The position numbers and the translations under genes are program-made. DNA of 64,000 bases from Diadophis punctatus similis (taxonomy: Eukaryota > Chordata > Lepidosauria > Squamata > Dipsadidae): NCBI GenBank assembly GCA_023053685.1, contig JALIGW010000002.1, positions 170,653,430 to 170,717,429 of the forward strand, given 5' to 3'. Below are positions 30,902-64,000 of the stretch, in pieces. Each line of letters begins with the position of its first letter. The first letter of the stretch is position 1. The notes under the pieces were generated by a model that was given only the letters and a program-made list of their open reading frames with translations, was not told the DNA's origin and made no database searches.

Positions 30902-31115
30902 TTCGAGTCATTCTTGACTCCTGGAGACTGCTTGAAGAAGTCTCTGCAGTTTTCTTGACAAGGTTTTTCAGAAGGGGCTTAGCATTGCCCCTCAGCAGGG
31001 CTGAGAGCGACTGGCCCAAGGTTACCCAGTTGTCTTTGTTTGTGCCCAAGGCAGGACTAGAATTCCCGGTCTCCCAATCGCTAGCCTGACGTTTTAACCA
31101 CTATACCCAATATGG
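30901..31115 (-). mobile_element. SINE, minus strand
   Basis: The read-back includes B-box-like and A-box-like parts near 31050-31110 (GGTCTCCCAATCGCTAGCCT ... TTAACCACTATACC) and the body GAGAGCGACTGGCCCAAGG. The GT repeat abuts its 3' end. Confidence 0.75.
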
Positions 31116-31639
31116 AATGAATAGCAGATTACCACACTGAGTGGTTTGATGAATTCTTGCAGAACTGCAGTGTTTCTCCATGTAGTTTGTTGTTTACTTA
31201 AAACATTCTAAATGCTATTTTTATCATTCAGTAAAATCGAGGTGCAGATTGGTGGGACAAAGGGGCCTACATTATTACACACACACTTTCTCTCTAATTG
31301 CACAAATGTCTGCAGTGTGGTAACCCATCACTGAATCTAGGCAACAAAAGTATCACATTTCATGATACTTGACTGCAGATGGTTTCAACTCAAACAGTGA
31401 AGCTATATTCCTGATCTAGTCTATGGAAACGGAACCGTGATATATACATAATTTCTGGTTGCCACAGTGTATCATTCCACTCCTCCTTTTTAATAAAGGC
31501 TCTGGGTTAGAACATTTTGTTATGTAAGAATGCAAACTATATTCAGACCCACCATAATTATCCTAACTGCATCATCACCTATTTTTAACACCAAAGGCAC
31601 CAGGGAAGTTTGTATTACATTGTTCAGAGAACAAACAGG

Positions 31640-32155
31640 CAACAGATATGTGCATCCAAAATGAAATACGATTTAACAATGGCTTGAGTGGGGCTTTTTA
31701 TAAGGGCAGTAGATAAATAAGTTAATGTTGCCGAGGATACGGCGCATATAATATTTGAATGTAGGATGTATGAGGAAGTAAGAAAACAATACCTGTCCCC
31801 AATTATAAATAAATTTTCCCACTGGAATGTAAGGCATAAATTAACATTTCTATTGAAGGCAGACTCTCCTCCCCTGGTAAGGGCTATCACTCGCTATCTT
31901 AATAGGATGACAGCAATATGAGCCAGCTACATTGAAAAGAATTTCATTGATTGTAAGAAAGATGAGCTGAGTTAGAGACGAGATATTTTATTTGGGTTAT
32001 CTAGTTTTAGAAATTTAGTTATTGAATTTTAATATAGTTGAATTTTGATGTCATGTACCATATATATTTTTGTATGGTTATTTCTGTACCTGTTTGTCCT
32101 GTTTTTCTTTTTTTGAAAAGGCCTTCGGGCTATTCAATAAATGTACTGTATAAAT
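31640..32155 (+). mobile_element. LINE 3' fragment
   Basis: A broken frame reads AEDTAHIIFECRMYEEVRKQ, then FLLKADSPPLVRAITRYLN, resembling the C-terminal cysteine region of a non-LTR ORF2. It is followed by an AT-rich tail ending GCTATTCAATAAATGTACTG. Confidence 0.55.
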
Positions 32156-32839
32156 AAGTTATTCTTTTACTTCATTAACACTAAATTCCAACAACATGCT
32201 TCTAATATTGCACTTTTATTCAAATTGTAAAATACCCAAATATACCCAATTTTCCTAGTCTGAATAACCATATAAAAGGCTAGCTTTCTCTCCCAAATAG
32301 CTTTAACAAGTGATGTTGGTAAGATCTAATGGTTAGCTTCATGGAGTGGCTATGATGAGAGAGAAACCTAATACTTCTCTCTCCAGTAATGACAAGCGAT
32401 AAAATCGTGGAAAGAAACATTTCGTGATCTGATAATCAACCGGCTGAAATGCTATTTAGAATTATTTTTGGAGCATTTAGTCATATGTGGGAAGAGAATA
32501 TAAATACAAGTGACTCTCCTGAATGGCAGCACTTATTTCTGCTCAAGAGGTTGGATGCGATCTCCTCTACACAGTCTATTCTATGTCTACCTTACAATTA
32601 TTATTGAGACAAAAAGAACATATTCACTTTTTTGTGTGTATATTTTCCTTGGGCAACAAATCCAGAGATTGGAAATTTAGGATAGTATGCAGTTCAGTAC
32701 TGGCTTCACAAAGCTGCTCTCAGGTAATCAACTACAATTGAAATTAAATCTTATATTCAATATTGGGAGACACCCTCCCCCCAATAATTATTTACTATGT
32801 AGAATCCATTTCTATTTAGGATTCATTATCAAGTAAGTA

Positions 32840-32990
32840 TGAGAACCAGAGTCGCAAAGTAGTTAAGGTATTAGATGTGGTTCTCATCCTCTCTCAGGCA
32901 TAGAAAATGGCTGGGTGATTTTGACCAAGTTTCTCAGCCCTAAACTGAACCGATAGATTTGAATCCATAATTTTCAATGAAGAAGTCTTC
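32840..32990 (+). mobile_element. SINE fragment
   Basis: GTAGTTAAGGTATTAGATGT through GGCTGGGTGATTTTGACCAA resembles the tRNA-derived SINE at 22070. Confidence 0.55.
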
Positions 32991-33011
32991 AACATGCAAT
33001 GGCTTGCTTCA

Positions 33012-33014
<3 letters not shown>

Positions 33015-33104
<90 letters not shown>

Positions 33105-33118
33105 CAATAATAATAATG

Positions 33119-33152
<34 letters not shown>
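33015..33152. repeat. (AAT)n microsatellite passing into (GATAAT)n
   Basis: About 29 pure trinucleotide units, then variant units with GAT. The Asn-, Ile- or Tyr-rich frames here are artefacts. Confidence 0.97.
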
Positions 33153-33153
<1 letters not shown>

Positions 33154-34103
33154 GCACATAAGACTTCTGGGTATCAAAATCAGATGGAGAGAAATCCACC
33201 AAATCATCATGATTATAAAAAAAAGATTTTGGGGCTTGGGATTTTAAAAAATACACATTCAGAAGAACTACAGCTATAGTAAAACAACACAAGAAACAAA
33301 AGGCAAAATTAGGGCAGTACAAGATAGAACAGAATGAATTGTGCTTTATAATAATACAAAAGAAAAGACGTGTCAGTTACTATAACCCTGAAGCACACAT
33401 GACTTATGCATGAACTATTTTTGTGGTTACCAAACAGTTTAATACAAGCTATTACATTCACCAGTGAGAACTACTTCTGCTTTGAAAGTTTGTGTTGTTT
33501 AAGCACCATGCCCTGAGGATGGCATAGAAGAAGTTGAGAACAGAATTTTAATGTTCAGCTCTCCTGTGGACATGCAAGAAGATATAAGGCTTGATTGGGA
33601 CTTCAGCTATGAATATATAAGTGCAGATAATTAAGAAATATACAAAAGTAGTTTGGTCAGTAGTATAATTAATTGCTATACTGTAGGGTTTTTTGGAAGT
33701 TGTGATTAGAATCATATACATTCAAGGTTTTCTTTTAAAATATAGTTGCCAATTTTTTTTTTCCAATACAGATTTCTACTTAGGATCTTACACAGCTACA
33801 TAACAAAGGAGAAATTCAACTGGGTGAGCTTTTCTCAAAAATGTGCCTAACTAGAATTTGTTTTGCCACACAATTATTAGTGTAAGTAGGCAACAAGCCA
33901 TAACAAAGAGTGCAGTCTGATCCACTTCATCAAGCACTTGCTAGGTGACATCTAGTCATGTGGGGGGGGGGGAAGTCCACCCTCTTTGAATTCTGTGATT
34001 TTACGTATCAGGACATAGTAAAAATCATCTGGTTCTCACATGACTATATCGAATGGAATCTGTTTCCTGACATCATCTGCCCTGAAAGACTGACAATAAC
34101 TGC

Positions 34104-34227
<124 letters not shown>

Positions 34228-34304
34228 GGATATAATGATATAATGATATATAGTATATAATATGTAATATATATAAAGGCAACTGCATTTAGGTTTATAT
34301 GTGA

Positions 34305-34312
34305 GATCTATC

Positions 34313-34375
<63 letters not shown>

Positions 34376-34394
34376 ATCTATCTATCTATCTATA
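34305..34394. repeat. (ATCT)n array (GATA-type)
   Basis: About 20 ATCT units with one CATC interruption. The complement is AGAT/GATA, the Bkm-type motif abundant in snakes. Confidence 0.96.
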
Positions 34395-35805
34395 GCAATA
34401 AAATAGATAATAAATTTCAGGCACATATTGCTGTGGTATTCTGATCAGCTCCTGTAGAAAATATGTGTTTCTGGGTGTGTATTTGAGTGAAAGTGTATAT
34501 TCGTGAGAGATTGCCTTTATGGAGAAAGGGAAAGAAATCTTTAGCAGCCGATACAGGTTTCCTTTTGTTATATTTTATTTTTACAAGTGATAGTGTGCTT
34601 GTTTCTATTAAAATGATCCTTGATTCAGGTTGCAAATAAACCCTCTGCAAATAAACAGCCACAGAAATTCAGCTTATTGTCAATGACATGTATAAGACAC
34701 ATTGAAATATTTTTAATAGCTAAATGAGAATTACTGTATATATTTATTTTGGAAAAAATCCTGCAGCATATATATTCACTGTATGAGAAACAGTTATTTC
34801 CTGTTTATTTCCTTTATCAAGTACTTGGAGCTGAATGGTGAAAATCATAATCAATGGAAAATCATAAAGAAAAAAACTGCATTCAGTTTGTGTTGCATTT
34901 ACAATAAGTTTCTCTGACCTGAAAAATAAAATAAAAAACAGTTTAGCAGAGCATTTAAAAATGTACCAACTAATATGAATAATAATTTAAAAAATACTTA
35001 TATCAATTTGAAGTAGAATGTGCTTTGTAATTCCTAATGTATTGGCTGTTTTTAATCAAAAGGTATTCCAGCTCATGCTGTTTTCCCCACTTGCTTTGAC
35101 ACAATGGCCTTCTCCACATAATAGTCATTAGAGCAATAGGCATACTATTAGTAACACTGCATTGATCAGATTGCACAATTTTGATTATGTCAAATTGATG
35201 GAAATAAAACAGGCATATATATTTTTATTGTTTTTCAATTTTTAATGATGAGCTGCCCAAATCTGGAATTCGGCAGCCTTTAAAGCTAATAAATAAATAA
35301 AAATACCGGATACAGTGTAGATAGGGCAATTATCCTTCTCCTATTCATCTCTCCTGTTCTTACTTTCTTTCAGATGCATAACAGGTATTTATTATTTACT
35401 TTCTATCACTATCTGAAGAATCCTTTTTAACTCTGCAATTTCATATCTTTCAGCATCTATAGATACCTTGGTAAACCATGCAGTAGTCCATAATGCCATT
35501 TCCAAAAGCCATTTCTGTATATTTTGCCCCACATGTATATATTATTCTGATTCTCCATATTTGGATTGTGCTAAATATCAAGATTATGCTTTCAAGGCTC
35601 ATATTCCATTGCCTATGCAATGCCCTCATGTACTGTACATCTGAGCTACAGGGTACCCTTAATTAACATCACCAGTGATATAATTGGTAAACTGTCTTAC
35701 TCTCAAAATAAGAACCAGAATGAGTAGGGTGTTTTTTTTTAGTTCCCCAGCATTTTAGGTGCTTGCTTATTCAGATTCAAACATTATCACAAAAACTGAT
35801 TATGT

Positions 35806-36320
35806 ACAGTACTGTGCAAGTCTTAGGCTATCTTTAGATTTGTTGTTGCAGCAATGGTATAATGACCATATATAATTATGTCTCAGTCTCCTTATTAGAA
35901 TACAACCAGAAAATACAGGAAATTTGTGTGCAGAATCCAAAACAGGAAAAAGCAGAAAAAAGAGCTTCCATAGGCCAAAGTGACAAGTACTGTATATACT
36001 GTGACCTCCCTTTACAGCTGAGCAAAGCAGACACTTGGCCCCCATAAACATAAATGGAATGGAACCCTAATTTGACAAGAGATAAAATCATACTTTTGCA
36101 TCAGCAAGGCTACTCTCAAAGGGAAACCAACAAACTGGATATTCAAGATGTGGTATTCGAGACCAAAAAAAAAATTATGGTCATTAAAATATTGCTAAAG
36201 CAACAAAGCGGGTGGTGGCCTAACTTTTTCGTCATAATAAGTAGCAGAAATTATATGTCCAGAAATACAGGAGGCAGGGACTCAGACATTAGTATTTCAA
36301 AGGCAAATTAAGTCACAGGA
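35806..36320 (+). mobile_element. Tc1-like transposon fragment
   Basis: The left end ACAGTACTGTGCAAGTCTTA follows a TA (35804-35805 region), as in Tc1 elements. A broken frame at 36055-36200 reads NLTRDKIILLHQQGYSQRET, which resembles the transposase N-terminal helix-turn-helix. The rest of the transposase is missing. Confidence 0.6.
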
Positions 36321-36579
36321 TAAGCTGGAGACATTTTATATTAGCAGCCAGTGAACAACCAGAGATGGGAAGGTGGCTAAAGGCTAGAAGCATTAGACTT
36401 TTTATGATAAGAGTTGTCCTGGGCCCCAAATGTTTGTGGATGGTTTATGTTAGTTTTCTCCTTGCCCAAAGTTATCTTTTGTGGTTGAGACAAGCTACAA
36501 TTATTCCACAAGCTAGAATCCTTGCATATTCTGATGTGCTTTATTAGCAGTAGCCACATTTAGCAGTATCTTTTTTGGC

Positions 36580-36900
36580 ATGGACCTGAGGAGTAAAAAG
36601 CTAAAAAGTATTCATCCCTTTTTGGGTTGTTAAATTTTTTGCATACATTTGCTATTAATTGCTGCCAAATAATTATTTCTGAGAGAAAAAATAACACCAA
36701 AATTAAAAACATTTGCAGCGGATAACATTCCATAGTGGTGTAGGGTTTCCTGCCTAAGCAGGGGGTTGGACTAGAAGACCTCCAAGGTCCCTTCCAACTC
36801 TGTTATTCTATTATTGTGTTCTATGTTCTAGGCAAAGATATGCAAAATTCATAAAAATCTAAAAATGGATGAATACTTTTTCATAGAACTGTACATTGCT
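36580..36900. repeat. Second inverted-end element carrying a CR1 tail
   Basis: AAAAAGTATTCATCCCTTTT near 36604 and, inverted, GGATGAATACTTTTT near 36868 are inverse ends of a small element. A CR1/L3 3' tail (36720-36830, AGGGGGTTGGACTAGAAGAC) sits inside it. Confidence 0.55.
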
Positions 36901-38398
36901 AGCAATGTGAGTGAGGGCTGGTGGACTAAAGGCACCTTGGTATAATTTTGATTATTCTATGTGTGCTTATGTGGAGGTGAATGCTAAGATGTTCCCCTAG
37001 TCAGTGTCTTAGTATGAGCACTGTGTATATATACTTAGGCAGGTTACCCCAGTATAATCCCTGATCAATCAACAATGCTGAAATTTCCGTGAAAACTGGG
37101 GTACGTCTTCTCTTTTATTTTATTTTTCACCACAAAGTGAAAACAAAATAATTTGATAATTTCCCAGGCTAAATACATGAGGCAGTATGGAAAGAAGTGG
37201 TTCCTCAAGATCTAGAGAACTACAGTTCCCAGCATCCCTAACCATGGACATACAGACAGTAGCTATTAAAAAGTATAATTTAACATCTGGGTGGCAAGGG
37301 TTTTCTCCACAATACAACTGATACTAAAATAACAACAATGTATGCACTCCCCAAACATTTAATTTAACAAACTGATTATAGGTCTGCTTTCCCTGTACCT
37401 TTCAATATACTATATAATTCTATACAAAATGAATAGTTTGGTGACTATTGCATTTCAAAATACTTTATTAGAGGATCTACACATGTTCTGCAGAGTTATC
37501 CATGGCATGGCACTTTTTAAATGAAAAGTTAATTGAAAAGCAAATGTCTTACGCCAGACATTCTATATCTTCCCAAGATGCATGCTGTTACATGGAAAAA
37601 CTTGGCTTTTTTCATTCATTTTGCATATTTCCCGAATTTCCCGTGCTCTAAATATTACATTGAAAAATAAAGTTAGTTGACAGAAGACTTTTATTAGAAG
37701 CTCATTAAAATTATCTTATTTCTTTATTAATCCAATTCTATGAAAGCAACTCTGAGCAGTGCACACCAATCTTCTTCTCAAACACCCCAGTGTTTTGCAT
37801 TGCAATAAAATTTCCAAAAGGTTTTTGCAGCAGTTTTTAGCATTCCATATGCAGCATGAAATCATGCTTTTTATGTACAGTACTCATAAATGACAGACCA
37901 AAGAATGCATATGTTACTCATAACCCCATTCAAACAATAACTGAGCAAAGGAATTCAAAGTAGGTCTGGGAACATAGGAGTGAAAGAACAAGATTTTCTG
38001 GTATTTCCAGGATTTTGCTACCTCAAAAGTAATCTGGGCATCAGTGTTGTTTTATTAAAATCCCAGAAAGGAATTGGGATAATTTTCTTTTGTCAGCTTT
38101 AGGTATGCAACCAAGGAAGCCAATGCAAGCCCCTTTCAAGGGAATGAAGGGCTTTGACGCCCACAGGATCATTCATATACCATTCTGACCTATCATTACT
38201 GCAACCTGCCTAGCAGCCCACCACCAATGTAAATATCCCCAGCAGTAAATTTATGTCACAACATTATCATTAACCATATCTGGGTCATTTGAAATGGATA
38301 TCACACGCCTTCCCATTCTATCCTATCCTCCCATGGACAATCATCCAAAGGGATTGTGGTTATCCTTGGACCCTTACTTTTTAACTGAGTTGTTTTTA

Positions 38399-38684
38399 CA
38401 GGGGTGAAATCCAGCAGGTTCTGACAGGTTCTGGAGAACCGGTAGCAGAAATTTTGAGTAGTTCGGAGAACCGGCAAATACCACCTCTGGCTGGCCCCAG
38501 AGTGGGGGGAGGGAATGGGGATTTTGCAGTATCCTTCCCCTAGAGTGGGGAGGGAATGGGCATTTTGCAGTATCCTTCTCCTGGAGTGGAGTGGGAATGG
38601 AGATTTTGCAGTATCCTTCCCCTGCCTCGCCCACCAAGCGACGCCCACAGAACCGGTAGGGGAAAAAATTGAATTTCACCCCTG
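38399..38684. mobile_element. hAT-type MITE with internal tandem repeats
   Basis: The ends CAGGGGTGAAATCCAGCAGG and (inverse) GAATTTCACCCCTG are flanked by octamers at 38391-38398 and 38685-38692 that agree at 6 of 8 positions. Inside, about three ~50-60-base units share GATTTTGCAGTATCCTTC. ACCGGTTCT-type motifs sit near both ends. Confidence 0.78.
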
Positions 38685-38793
38685 AGTTGTTATAATTGCT
38701 GCTTGTACAAAGACAAGAAAGTTTAAATCAATTTTAATATACTAAGCACATTGTTATATGGCTAGAAGTTCACAGTAGAGAAATTTAACTTAC

Positions 38794-63361
<24,568 letters not shown>

Positions 63362-63779
63362 TCAACAATACAAAGACTAAACTTACAAATGTTTACTTCT
63401 TGTCATATAAATGTTCTAAAACAAATTAATTTCTTTATTACAAATCTTGCCATGAAAGGAAGTTCACCAAATTCACACACCTGGTTTAGAACCAGAGTTT
63501 GGCAGCATTCCTATCATAATACTCATATAATCATAAGACTGACTGCAAAAGGAATGTATATATTTTTGTATAATGTTTCATATTGATACCAAACTATCCA
63601 TCTGGCAGAACCTACTGTACCCCAAATCTCCTCAGCTCAAATTTTTGGACTTGTTTTGCTTGTGCTTTTGTAAGCAAGGATTTACCATAACGCAACATTT
63701 ATAGCTCTCTTCAAACTGTAGATTATGTCTATGATATTCTGCAAATTGCTGAGACTGAATACTTTTTAGACTTTATAAA

Positions 63780-63880
63780 AGAAAAAAGAAAAAAGAAAAA
63801 AGAAAAAAGAAAAAAGAAAAAAGAAAAAAGAAAAAAGAAAAAAGAAAAAAGAAAAAAGAAAAAAGAAAAAAGAAAAAAGA
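63780..63880. repeat. (GAAAAAA)n heptamer microsatellite
   Basis: About 14 near-perfect 7-base units. The minus-strand repeated Phe/Leu/Ser frame is an artefact. Confidence 0.97.
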
Positions 63881-63888
63881 CTCTACAG

Positions 63889-64000
63889 CAGTGGTTCCCA
63901 ACCTTCATAATGCCGCGACCCACACCCCGCCCCTGCGCCCCCCGCGCCCCCCCCCCCGCTGCCACCATTTGGGTTCTTTTACCCTCTGCGCATGCGCAGA
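63889..64000 (+). mobile_element. hAT-type element, truncated by window end
   Basis: The left end CAGTGGTTCCCAACCTTCAT is followed by AATGCCGCGACCC, a well-known hAT terminus. The interior has CCACCATTTGGGTTCTTTTA and CTGCGCATGCGCAGA. Confidence 0.78.

Noticed and set aside
32977..33322. Poly-Asn, poly-Ile and poly-Tyr frames
   Set aside because: They are translated (AAT)n microsatellite.

Overview
This is nuclear DNA of a squamate reptile, most likely a snake. It has split genes with GT-AG introns, vertebrate-type microsatellites, and squamate repeats: Sauria-type SINEs, CR1/L3 LINE tails ending in a short AATAG-type run, many hAT and TA-target MITEs, and a GATA/ATCT array. The species call is inference from these repeats.

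Two protein-coding genes are present, both on the minus strand. (1) PPP2CA, the catalytic subunit alpha of protein phosphatase 2A, is complete: seven coding exons between 19430 (start codon) and 1220 (stop codon) splice into 309 codons. Its polyadenylation signal is at 571-576, and a CpG-island promoter with a consensus CRE lies at 19723-19730. (2) CDKL3, a cyclin-dependent-kinase-like kinase, is partial: eight coding exons between 63335 and 38794 cover the C-terminal part of the kinase domain and most of the tail. The exons for the N-terminal ~180 residues lie beyond the right edge of the window. The same two genes are neighbours in mammals, which supports both identifications. I found no tRNA, rRNA, CRISPR or prokaryotic feature.

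Layout: 1-550 lies downstream of PPP2CA; 550-19430 is PPP2CA, mostly intron 1 (7104-19328); 18560-19960 is its CpG island; about 19960-38785 is intergenic and rich in repeats; 38794-64000 is the CDKL3 3' two thirds, with introns holding LINEs, SINEs, hAT elements and a wrecked Gypsy-class retrotransposon.

The most unusual material is in the mobile DNA. A 2017-bp hAT-type element with a perfect 8-bp target duplication sits inside a CR1 reverse transcriptase fragment and carries a CpG-rich foldback over 1 kb long and a 64-bp perfect palindrome. Elements with the terminus CCGTATTTTT or CCGTGTTTCC have inserted at TA dinucleotides inside other repeats three times. Three unrelated elements carry the same promoter-like internal block (YY1-like CCGCCATTT, then an NRF1-like GCGCATGC), and two more hAT elements carry parts of it, which suggests sharing of a regulatory module between transposon families.
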